Assembly (NCBI GenBank): GCA_015657435.1
Contig: JADLKH010000003.1
Coordinates: 323,865-329,966, forward strand
Length of the DNA stretch: 6,102 nucleotides
Direction of reading: 5' to 3'
Source: Synergistales bacterium
GTDB taxonomy: Bacteria > Synergistota > Synergistia > Synergistales > 79-D21
In this document: positions 1 through 5,933 of the stretch, piece by piece
How positions within the stretch are numbered: position 1 is the stretch's first letter
Layout of the letters: each line of letters starts with the position of its first letter
Notes under the pieces: model-generated
The model's database searches: none
What the model saw: only the letters and a program-made list of their open reading frames with translations
What the model was told of the DNA's origin: nothing
Made by a program: the position numbers and the translations under genes

Positions 1-555
1 CCCGGGGCTGTCGATGGGGTAGATTCCGGTTTGTTTGCCCGCAATTCCCACGCTGCCGGCCGGGATGACGGTCCGGGGGTTCTCCAGGCGGGGCGTGGCG
101 AGGGTTTCGTCCATCCCGCCGAGGTAGGCGAAACCCGGGGTGAAGCCCAGCATGAAGCAGTACGTGTCCCTGCCGGTGTGCCGGGCAATCACTTCTTCTT
201 TCGAGCAGCCCGTGTGGGCGCAGACGTTTTCAAGGTCGGGACCGAAGGCTCCCCCGTAACAGACGGGGATTGTGACGACGCGGCCGTTTCCGCCGCCTGC
301 CTCGTCAAGGTTTTCGCAAACGGTTTCGATCCGGTTTTTCAGGTTCTCCCGGCCGAGGACGCAGGGGTCGTAGTAGACGGCCAGGGAGCGATAGGTGGGG
401 ACCAGTTCGACGATCCCCTTGAGGCCGCTTCTCGCCAGAGCGCTCTTCAGGGCCTGGACCTTCGCGTTGAGGGCCCGGTCGACGGTCGTTCCGAACTCCG
501 CCACCAGGCAGCTGTCGCCCGCGTCGAGCAGGCGCGGGGTCCGCGGTTCATCCAT
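1..555 (-). CDS. pxpB: 5-oxoprolinase subunit B (PxpB/KipI family), 3' end outside the window
   Basis: With PxpA and PxpC, PxpB forms the cytoplasmic ATP-dependent 5-oxoprolinase that opens 5-oxo-L-proline to glutamate; it is homologous to Bacillus KipI and to allophanate hydrolase subunit 1. The 185 codons read here show the family hallmarks: a DAGDSCLVAEFG block near residues 11-22, IPVCYGGAFGPDLE at about 96-109, CFMLGFTPGFAYLGGMDE at 133-150, then TPRLENPRT and PAGSVGIAGKQTGIYPIDSPG running off the window at residue 185. Family members are usually about 220-240 residues, so only a short C-terminal part is missing. The ATG at 555-553 is chosen because GAGGTG lies 6 nt upstream (567-562) and the N-terminus aligns with the family. 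It follows the NRAMP-like gene, with a terminator hairpin in the 61-nt gap. pxpC and pxpA are expected beyond position 1 but are not visible. Family assignment is firm; enzyme activity is inferred. Confidence 0.93.
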   Translation of the reverse strand, partial: MDEPRTPRLLDAGDSCLVAEFGTTVDRALNAKVQALKSALARSGLKGIVELVPTYRSLAVYYDPCVLGRENLKNRIETVCENLDEAGGGNGRVVTIPVCYGGAFGPDLENVCAHTGCSKEEVIARHTGRDTYCFMLGFTPGFAYLGGMDETLATPRLENPRTVIPAGSVGIAGKQTGIYPIDSPG

Positions 556-572
556 ACCGTTCACCTCGTTTC

Positions 573-605
573 AAAAAAAGGGGGGACGGGGAAACCCCGC
601 CCCCC
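573..605 (-). terminator. Rho-independent terminator between the NRAMP-like gene and pxpB
   Basis: Read on the minus strand, six G, C and four G (605-595 region) pair with four C, G and six C across a 3-nt TTT loop (594-592). The 11-bp stem is all GC with one bulged T (position 586). It is followed directly by seven T (579-573). It begins 11 nt after the stop codon of the NRAMP-like gene. Only 17 nt separate the T-run from the pxpB start codon, and the Shine-Dalgarno of pxpB occupies part of that space. There is no room for a promoter after it, so pxpB must depend on read-through or on a promoter inside the upstream gene. Confidence 0.88.
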
Positions 606-616
606 GCAATGCCATT

Positions 617-1861
617 CTATTTCATCAGCTGGAGGATGGCTCCCAGGGATTTCCATCCCATCCATGCCGTGAAGGCGACCATGACGTAGCCGAGGATGGT
701 GAGGGCCATGGGGTGCCTGTAGTCGCCGATGATGTCCTTCCGGTAGGCGGCCAGGAGCATCGAAAGCAGCGACAGGGGCAGGATCAGGCCGTTGATGGAA
801 CCGGCGAAGATCAGCAGGTTGACCGGTTTGCCGACGGTCGTGAAGATCGTCGTGGAGGCGATGATGAACCCGATGATCCACCAGCGCTGGTAGGTCTTGA
901 CGGTCTTGAACAGCGTCTGGAGGAAGGAGATGGAGGTGTACGAGGCGCCGACGACGGAGGTGACGGCGGCGGCCCAGAGCACGACGCCGAAGATCTTGTA
1001 GCCGATCATGCCCGCGCCGATCTGGAAGGCGGAAGCCGGCGGGTTGGACGGGTCGAGGGGCTTGCCCATGGCCACGACGCCGAGGATGGCCAGGAAGAGC
1101 AGGAAGCGCATGACTCCCGTGATGGCGACGCCCTGCACGGAACCGAAGCTGATCTGTTTCACCTTGTCGTGTCCGGTGATGCCCGCGTCGATGATCCGGT
1201 GCGCGCCGGAGAAGGTGATGTAGCCGCCGACCGTTCCGCCGACCAGCGTCAGGACCATCATCCAGTCGATCGTGCTGGGCAGGACGGATTCCTTGAGGGC
1301 CAGGCCCACGGGGGGCTGGGTCTTGAGCACCATGAAGAGCACCAGGGCGATCATCGTGAAGCCGAGGATCTTCGTGAACTTGTCCATGGTCTTCCCCATC
1401 TCCTTGTTCAGGAAGATGAAGATGGCCAGGGCCGCACTGACGATGGCGCCCAGTGCCATGTTGGACCCGAACAGGACGTTCACGCCCAGGGCCGCTCCGG
1501 CGATGTTCCCGATGTTGAACACGAGGCCGCCCAGAGCCACCGAGAAGGCCAGGAAGTACCCGAGGCCGGGGATGACCTTGTTGGCCACGTCCTGGGCCCG
1601 CATGCCCGAAACGCCCAAAATCCTCCAGATGTTGAGCTGGACCACCACGTCGATGAGCACGCTGGCCAGGATCGCGAAGGCGAAGGCCGCCTTCAGCTTG
1701 TCCGTGAAGACCGCCGTCTGGGTCAGGAATCCGGGGCCGATGGCCGAGGTCGCCATGAGGAACGCGGCTCCCAGCAGGACGCTGAGGACCTCCTTGCGGG
1801 ACGCCACCGCATCCGCGATGGAGCCGGGCTGCGGAAGAGTGTGGTTCGTTGAATCGGACAT
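617..1861 (-). CDS. NRAMP-superfamily transporter lacking canonical metal-site motifs (YcsG-like)
   Basis: This is a 414-residue integral membrane protein of the LeuT-fold NRAMP superfamily, with about eleven hydrophobic segments between residues 25 and 410. TM1 is recognisable from AIGPGFLTQ at 40-48. Where classical NRAMPs carry the metal-binding DPGN, this protein reads TDKL (53-56). In TM6, where classical members read MPH, it reads GGY (212-214) within LVGGTVGGYITFSGAH. It is therefore unlikely to be a standard Mn/Fe importer, although automated annotation would call it a divalent metal transporter. Bacillus ycsG, another NRAMP-like gene, lies in the kipI/kipA (5-oxoprolinase) cluster, and here pxpB follows directly. 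A role in moving 5-oxoproline or a related organic substrate, possibly ion-coupled, is inferred and not proven. The ATG at 1861 has a strong GGAGGTG Shine-Dalgarno and is preceded by a sigma-54-type promoter. A terminator follows the TAG stop. Confidence 0.88.
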   Translation of the reverse strand: MSDSTNHTLPQPGSIADAVASRKEVLSVLLGAAFLMATSAIGPGFLTQTAVFTDKLKAAFAFAILASVLIDVVVQLNIWRILGVSGMRAQDVANKVIPGLGYFLAFSVALGGLVFNIGNIAGAALGVNVLFGSNMALGAIVSAALAIFIFLNKEMGKTMDKFTKILGFTMIALVLFMVLKTQPPVGLALKESVLPSTIDWMMVLTLVGGTVGGYITFSGAHRIIDAGITGHDKVKQISFGSVQGVAITGVMRFLLFLAILGVVAMGKPLDPSNPPASAFQIGAGMIGYKIFGVVLWAAAVTSVVGASYTSISFLQTLFKTVKTYQRWWIIGFIIASTTIFTTVGKPVNLLIFAGSINGLILPLSLLSMLLAAYRKDIIGDYRHPMALTILGYVMVAFTAWMGWKSLGAILQLMK

Positions 1862-1867
1862 GCGAAC

Positions 1868-1905
1868 ACCTCCAGAAAAGATGAAGTTGGGTTTCTACTG
1901 GAGGT
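1868..1905 (-). promoter_or_regulatory. Inverted repeat covering the Shine-Dalgarno of the NRAMP-like gene
   Basis: ACCTCCAG (1905-1898 on the minus strand) and CTGGAGGT (1875-1868) are perfect 8-bp inverted arms with a 22-nt spacer. The downstream arm contains the GGAGGT ribosome-binding site. The predicted start of a sigma-54 transcript (about 1898) lies at the inner edge of the upstream arm. A transcript from that promoter would lack most of this arm, while one reading through from rpoN would carry both arms and could mask the ribosome-binding site. The repeat is directly visible; the regulatory effect is inference. Confidence 0.5.
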
Positions 1906-1908
1906 ATA

Positions 1909-1924
1909 AGCAAAAAAGTTGCCG
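1909..1924 (-). promoter_or_regulatory. Sigma-54 (-24/-12) promoter of the NRAMP-like/pxpB operon
   Basis: On the minus strand the sequence CGGCAAC-TTTT-TTGCT matches the sigma-54 consensus TGGCACG-N4-TTGCW. The essential GG (1923-1922) and GC (1911-1910) are separated by exactly 10 nt. The -12 TTGC is perfect; the -24 block keeps GGCA but departs from consensus at its first, sixth and seventh bases. Transcription would start near 1898, giving a leader of about 37 nt before the ATG. No convincing sigma-70 promoter overlaps it. The neighbouring operon encodes both a sigma-54 and a GAFTGA-containing activator, which makes a functional match likely. Confidence 0.75.
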
Positions 1925-1936
1925 AAATTCTGTCGG
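1921..1936 (-). repeat. 16-bp imperfect dyad, copy A (overlaps the -24 element)
   Basis: On the minus strand this reads CCGACAGAATTTCGGC. It matches copy B at 14 of 16 positions, differing only in the two bases after CCGACAG. Its ends CCGA and TCGG form an inverted pair, making it a plausible site for a dimeric regulator such as the Fis-type helix-turn-helix of the NtrC-like protein encoded upstream. Its last four bases are part of the -24 promoter element, so a protein bound here would probably compete with sigma-54. Regulator identity is inferred. Confidence 0.5.
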
Positions 1937-2015
1937 AAACTTCCCGTTGTCTGAAAAGTCGAACCAATCCGGATGGCAGAGGAACAATCCCGTTTCCCCC
2001 AACCCCCGGGGCAGG

Positions 2016-2031
2016 GCCGAAAAACTGTCGG
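2016..2031 (-). repeat. 16-bp imperfect dyad, copy B (candidate enhancer site)
   Basis: On the minus strand this reads CCGACAGTTTTTCGGC, with the same dyad ends as copy A. The two copies lie 95 bp apart centre to centre, close to nine helical turns, so they would face the same side of the DNA. Copy B is centred about 125 bp upstream of the predicted transcription start, the usual distance range for an NtrC-type upstream activating site. It is not followed by a -12 element, so it is not itself a promoter. Confidence 0.5.
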
Positions 2032-2083
2032 GTGGGCCGTTCAGGCGGGGATGGGCGGCAAAACGTGCGGAAGAAGCGTGCGG

Positions 2084-3328
2084 TCAGGCTCGCCGGATTC
2101 GCGGCAAACCCAGCCGGTGCCTGTGCCAGGTTACTGTGCGGGCCGGAATTGCGAGTTCCCGAGCCAGGGCGGCGTCGGATTTTCCGTCCTTCCAGGCGGC
2201 CCGTATCGCCTCCCTGAGGGCCTTGGAGGTGAGCTCCGGCCGGGAGGACAGACCTCTTCCGATGAGCGCGGAAAGGGGGATCGTGCCCCGCGGTGTGGTT
2301 GCCCAGGTTCCGGAGGCCGCCCGCTGCACGGTGGACGGGGCAAGGCCCAGTTCCCGCCCTGCGCGAGAGAGGGTCAGGGGGGCGGGCGCGTCCGCCGGGC
2401 CCCGCAGAAATTCGCTTTGCCTCGAAGCCAGCAGCAGGGCCAGGCGCAGCTTCGTGCGGAGGCGTGCGGCCAGGGCGGAAAGGATTCCCCGGGCATCCCG
2501 GAAGGCCCGGCGCGCCGCCGGTCCGGCCGCCGCGAGAAGGTCCGCGTCCATCAGAAGGCGGGGGAGGTTTTCCGACAGCAGGCGAACCGAAGGATTCCCC
2601 CTGTCGTCGAAACGGATCTGGATCTCCGGCAAGACCGTTTCGGGATGGGAGAAGCCGAAGCCCGGGTGGGGATCCAGCCGCCTCAAAACCGAGAGCGCGT
2701 TCTGGAGGCGGTCGCGTTCCCACTCCAGCTTTCTCCTGAGCCCCCCCATGTCCTGGCGTTCAAGCTCTTCGCGGCCCCGATCGAGAAGGACCCAGGCGTC
2801 GGAATTCTCCAGGCCCAGGCGAGCGAGCTGGATCCGCAGACAGTGAACGAGATCGCGGGCGAACAGTCCCGGGGGATCCACCGCGGCGCGCACCTTCTCC
2901 AAAACGATTTCCAGCGTCGCTCCGTCCGTTTCGATCGCGGAGGCCAGTTCCCCGACGGGGGCGGCGAGGTAGCCGCGCGTGTCCAGACAGGAGACAAGCT
3001 TGTCCCCGGCCCGTCGGCCCAGCAGCGACACTTCCGGCACCAGCGCGAGCTGGGGGCGGATCGCCTCGTCGAGGTTCGGCAGGGCCGGCACGGCCTCCCA
3101 GGGGTCGTCCTCATCCTCGTCCAAAGAGGCTCCCGTCCCCCGGGGTTCGGCTGCCCTCGGGGGCTCCACGTAAAGCAGCGGGTTCTTCGCGGTTTGTTCC
3201 TCCAGCACGGAGGCCAGGTCCGCGGAAGGGGCCGCCAGCAAACTGATCCGGGCGAAAAGGAGGGGAAGCGGGATGGTTTTAAGGCGCGTCGCCGGTTCGA
3301 GGCGGAGTTCCGTACGGCCGTTTTTCAT
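2084..3328 (-). CDS. rpoN: RNA polymerase sigma-54 factor with divergent RpoN box
   Basis: This sigma factor directs core RNA polymerase to -24/-12 promoters and needs an AAA+ activator to melt DNA. It has 414 residues, below the common 430-500. Region I (1-52) ends in LEEQTAKNPLL but is nearly free of the glutamines typical of that segment. A short acidic Region II includes EDEDD (71-75). The core-binding domain shows LDTRGYL (115-121), DPPGLFARDL (151-160) and LDPHPGFGF (218-226). The DNA-binding part has LTLSRAGRELGLAPSTVQRA (318-337) and TPRGTIPL (345-352). The RpoN box, normally ARRTVAKYRE, reads PARTVTWHRH (395-404), keeping only the third-position Arg, Thr, Val and the ninth-position Arg. 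The start is 3 nt after the activator's stop, in the same frame, with no clear Shine-Dalgarno, which suggests translational coupling. It may be a second, dedicated sigma-54 or the lineage's only one; the window cannot tell. No terminator is evident after it. Confidence 0.92.
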   Translation of the reverse strand: MKNGRTELRLEPATRLKTIPLPLLFARISLLAAPSADLASVLEEQTAKNPLLYVEPPRAAEPRGTGASLDEDEDDPWEAVPALPNLDEAIRPQLALVPEVSLLGRRAGDKLVSCLDTRGYLAAPVGELASAIETDGATLEIVLEKVRAAVDPPGLFARDLVHCLRIQLARLGLENSDAWVLLDRGREELERQDMGGLRRKLEWERDRLQNALSVLRRLDPHPGFGFSHPETVLPEIQIRFDDRGNPSVRLLSENLPRLLMDADLLAAAGPAARRAFRDARGILSALAARLRTKLRLALLLASRQSEFLRGPADAPAPLTLSRAGRELGLAPSTVQRAASGTWATTPRGTIPLSALIGRGLSSRPELTSKALREAIRAAWKDGKSDAALARELAIPARTVTWHRHRLGLPRIRRA

Positions 3329-3331
3329 GAT

Positions 3332-4675
3332 CTAGGCCAGATGATGCTTCTGGAGTTTACGCAGGAGGGCGTACCGGGAGATGCCCAGGCTTTCCGCCGC
3401 GCGGGTCCGGTTCCCGTCGTGCTCGGCCAGAGCCTTTTCGAGGACGGTCTTCTCGCCGGCCAGCAGGCGGTCCTCCAGGGTTCCCGTCTCTCCCGCGGGG
3501 CTCGCCTCCTCCGCAAGGGTCTCCACCATCTCGGCGGGCAGGTCGGAAAGCCGGATGTCCGGGTCGGCCGGGTCCTTCAGAATGAAGACCCGCTCCAGGA
3601 CGTTGCGCAGCTCCCTGACGTTGCCGGGCCATCGGTAGCGCAGAAAGACCTCCGCGACCTCGGGCGTGAGCCCCCGGACCGAGCGGTTCATCTTCCGGTT
3701 GAACTCCGACAGGAACGTCTCCGCCAGCAGGAGGACGTCATGCCCGCGTTCCCGCAGAGGCGGCAGGGCGACGGGGATCATGGAGACGCGGTAGAAAAGA
3801 TCCTGCCTGAAGGATCCCTGTTCGACGCGGGTTTTGAGGTCCGCCGCCGTGGCGCAGACCACGCGCAGGGAAACCTTCCGCTCCCGGGTGTCCCCCAGGG
3901 GCCTGAGGGTTCGGCTGTCCAGGAAGCGCAGCAGTTTCCCCTGCAGGGCCTGCGGGAGGTCGGCGATCTCGTCCAGGAACAGGGTTCCGCCGTCCGCGCT
4001 CTCGATCAGCCCGATCTTGTCCTGCGCGGCTCCGGTGAAGGCGCCCTTCCGGTAGCCGAAAAGCTCGGCCTCGAGCAGCGCCTCGGGAATGGCGGCGCAG
4101 TTCAGGGCGATGAGGTCTCCGGCTCCGCGCGAGGCCGCGTGGATGAGCTGGGCCACAACCTCCTTGCCGGTTCCGCTTTCGCCCGAGATCAGAAGGTTCA
4201 CGTCCGTGTGTCCCGAAACCTTTTCCACCAGATCCCGGATGGCGGCGATGGCGGGACAGTCCCCGACGAGGGTTACGGACCGGTCGCTGCTCAGGCGGCT
4301 CAGGCGGCGCTTCAGGAGGATCGACTCCGAGGCGCGGGCCACGAGGTTCTTCACCGCCTCCAGGGGGAAGGGCTTGTCGAGGAAATCGTAGGCCCCCTCC
4401 TGGATGGCCCGCACGATCGTTGGGGAATCCCCGTAGGCGGTCATGACGATGACCTTCGCCTCGGGCCGGGCCCGCAGGATCGAGGGGAGGGCGGAGATTC
4501 CGTCCCCGTCCGGGAGGCGGACGTCCAGCAGCACCACGTCCGGGGTCCGCTCGGACAAAAGGCTTGACAGGTCGGCCAGGGAATAGGCCTGGGACACGTC
4601 GCAGCCCTGCCCGCCGAGGGCCAGGGCAAGCCCCTGGTTCAGGTTTTTCTCGTCGTCCACGATCCAGATGTCCAT
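3332..4675 (-). CDS. NtrC-family sigma-54-dependent response regulator
   Basis: This is a cytoplasmic 447-residue activator with three domains. The receiver (about 1-120) has the acidic pair D7/D8, phospho-acceptor D51 in LLDVRLP, T79 and K101. The AAA+ domain (about 134-370) has Walker A GESGTGKE (165-172), an intact GAFTGA loop (211-216) that contacts sigma-54, Walker B TLFLDEI (231-237), arginine-finger-region FRQDLFYRVS (289-298) and WPGNVREL (349-356). A C-terminal Fis-type helix-turn-helix (about 405-443) includes NRTRAAESLGISRYALLRKL. All residues needed for phosphorylation, ATP hydrolysis and sigma-54 contact appear present. The ATG at 4675 is preceded by AAGGAGAG inside the end of the kinase gene, 4 nt after the kinase stop, so the adjacent kinase is the evident partner. 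Its target is probably the sigma-54 promoter upstream of the NRAMP-like gene, by proximity only. Confidence 0.96.
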   Translation of the reverse strand: MDIWIVDDEKNLNQGLALALGGQGCDVSQAYSLADLSSLLSERTPDVVLLDVRLPDGDGISALPSILRARPEAKVIVMTAYGDSPTIVRAIQEGAYDFLDKPFPLEAVKNLVARASESILLKRRLSRLSSDRSVTLVGDCPAIAAIRDLVEKVSGHTDVNLLISGESGTGKEVVAQLIHAASRGAGDLIALNCAAIPEALLEAELFGYRKGAFTGAAQDKIGLIESADGGTLFLDEIADLPQALQGKLLRFLDSRTLRPLGDTRERKVSLRVVCATAADLKTRVEQGSFRQDLFYRVSMIPVALPPLRERGHDVLLLAETFLSEFNRKMNRSVRGLTPEVAEVFLRYRWPGNVRELRNVLERVFILKDPADPDIRLSDLPAEMVETLAEEASPAGETGTLEDRLLAGEKTVLEKALAEHDGNRTRAAESLGISRYALLRKLQKHHLA

Positions 4676-4679
4676 GAAA

Positions 4680-5933
4680 TCAGCTCTCCTTTTTGTCCGG
4701 CGGCGCCGTGGGGAGAAGGAGCGAGAAAACCGTCCCCTGCGGCGAGGTTTCCACGTTCACCCGTCCTCCGTGCCCCTCCACGATGCGGTGCACGATCGAC
4801 AGGCCCAGGCCCGTTCCCTCGGGCCGGGTGGTGAAGAAGGGGTCGAAGATCCTCTCCAGAAGCTCCGGCGGGATGCCCGGCCCCGTGTCCGAAACCCGGA
4901 TGGACACGTTCCGGCCTTCACCCCGGGCTTCGAGGCGGACGCTTCCCCCGTCCGGCTGGGCGCCCACCGCGTTCAGGACGAGGTTCAGCATCACCTGCTT
5001 GAGCTGCTGTTCATCTCCCCAGAGGAAGGGGCAGCCTTCCTCGACGCCCCAAAACTGCTGCACGCCGGCCAGTCGGCACGGCGTGGCGGTCATCGAGGCG
5101 ATCCAGGCCAGCAGTTCCCGGGCGTCCACCGGCCCGAAGAGGGGCGTCCTCGGCCGGGCGTACGACAGAAGCTGCGAGACCGTCTGGTTCAGCCGATCCA
5201 GTTCCGTCCCCAGGATCGCGGCGCTTTCCTTCTCACCGGCGGAAAGCCGTCCCTGCAGCAGGTCCAGGTGGATCCGCATGCTCGCCAGGGGGTTCTTCAC
5301 CTCGTGGGCCACCGCGGCGGCCACCGAACCCAGAGCCGCGAGGCGCTCCACCCGGGCGGCCTGCTTCTGGAAATCCTGCCATCTCTTCAGGTCTTCCACC
5401 ATGCCGTTGAAGGCCTCGTTCAGGGCTTCGAGCTCGTAGGGGGTCCGGGAGAGGGTCGGAAGGCGAACCCATCGCCCGCTCCGCATCTGCTCGCATCCCC
5501 AGGCCAGGATCTTCATCGGCCGGGTCAGGCTGTAGGCCAAAAACACCGCCAGTTCCACCGCCACGAGCAGCCCGATGAGGCCCGCAACGAGAACGTAGCG
5601 CTGCCGGTGAACGAGGGCGCTCCAGATCCGCGAGCGGTCAAGGGTGAAGCGCCACACCTTCCCGTCGGAAGAGTGCACCGTTTCGGCGGGGACCCCCGGA
5701 GGGGCCTCCTTCCAGAACGGCCCGAGCTTCATCAGGAGCGGTTCCACCTGGGCGGCGGAAAGTCCGCTGGCGGCTGATTTTGCGGTCTCAAGCAGCAGCC
5801 GGGCCTCTCCCGTTCGCTCGAAAAAGCCCTGCGTCAGCGCCGTCCCGACGGTCAGGCCCGTCAGCCCGATGGCGATGGCCGTCAGGATCACCTTGATCCG
5901 GGTTTCGATGCTCAGCGGGCGGGAGCTTCTCAT
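4680..5933 (-). CDS. Membrane-bound NtrB/ZraS-type sensor histidine kinase
   Basis: This is a 417-residue kinase expected to phosphorylate the response regulator encoded next. An N-terminal membrane segment (about 14-34) and a second (about 112-134) flank a sensor region of about 77 residues outside the cytoplasm with no recognised fold. A HAMP linker follows (about 135-185). The dimerisation/phosphotransfer helix carries H210 in AHEVKNPLASMR. The ATPase domain has an N box with NLVLNAV (317-323), G1 DTGPGI (349-354), F box FDPFFTT (363-369) and G2 GTGLGL (373-378). The layout matches sensors that partner NtrC-type regulators. The ATG at 5933 has GGAGG upstream with normal spacing and overlaps the stop of the preceding membrane-protein gene by ATGA. 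The ligand cannot be read from the sequence; 5-oxoproline or a peptide breakdown product would fit the downstream genes but is speculation. Confidence 0.95.
   Translation of the reverse strand: MRSSRPLSIETRIKVILTAIAIGLTGLTVGTALTQGFFERTGEARLLLETAKSAASGLSAAQVEPLLMKLGPFWKEAPPGVPAETVHSSDGKVWRFTLDRSRIWSALVHRQRYVLVAGLIGLLVAVELAVFLAYSLTRPMKILAWGCEQMRSGRWVRLPTLSRTPYELEALNEAFNGMVEDLKRWQDFQKQAARVERLAALGSVAAAVAHEVKNPLASMRIHLDLLQGRLSAGEKESAAILGTELDRLNQTVSQLLSYARPRTPLFGPVDARELLAWIASMTATPCRLAGVQQFWGVEEGCPFLWGDEQQLKQVMLNLVLNAVGAQPDGGSVRLEARGEGRNVSIRVSDTGPGIPPELLERIFDPFFTTRPEGTGLGLSIVHRIVEGHGGRVNVETSPQGTVFSLLLPTAPPDKKES

Noticed and set aside
395..1852. 485-residue plus-strand frame rich in Asp, Glu, His and Gly
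   Set aside because: It is the mirror of the hydrophobic transporter read antisense; the odd composition is explained by that.
1903..1936. Possible sigma-70 promoter using TTATAC-like bases as -10
   Set aside because: No acceptable -35 lies 16-18 nt upstream, while the same stretch fits a sigma-54 promoter with exact spacing.
1935..1944. Perfect 10-bp dyad GGAAGTTTCC (minus strand)
   Set aside because: It is short, occurs once and partly overlaps repeat copy A; there is not enough to call a separate operator.
2000..2083. Terminator after rpoN
   Set aside because: G- and C-runs near 2001-2015 could pair locally, but no stable stem followed by a T-run is visible on the minus strand.
561..2723. 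720-residue open frame on the minus strand
   Set aside because: It is an out-of-frame shadow across the NRAMP-like gene, the intergenic gap and rpoN. Its composition is Pro/Arg/Gly-rich low complexity, as expected from GC-rich coding DNA, and it shows no family motif.
1973..4567. 864-residue open frame on the plus strand
   Set aside because: It is antisense to rpoN and the response regulator, which both have full diagnostic motifs. The translation is Gly/Gln/Arg-rich with no domain, so it reflects high GC rather than a gene.
4668..5777. 369-residue plus-strand frame opposite the histidine kinase
   Set aside because: It is antisense to a kinase with all catalytic boxes intact, and no family resemblance was seen.
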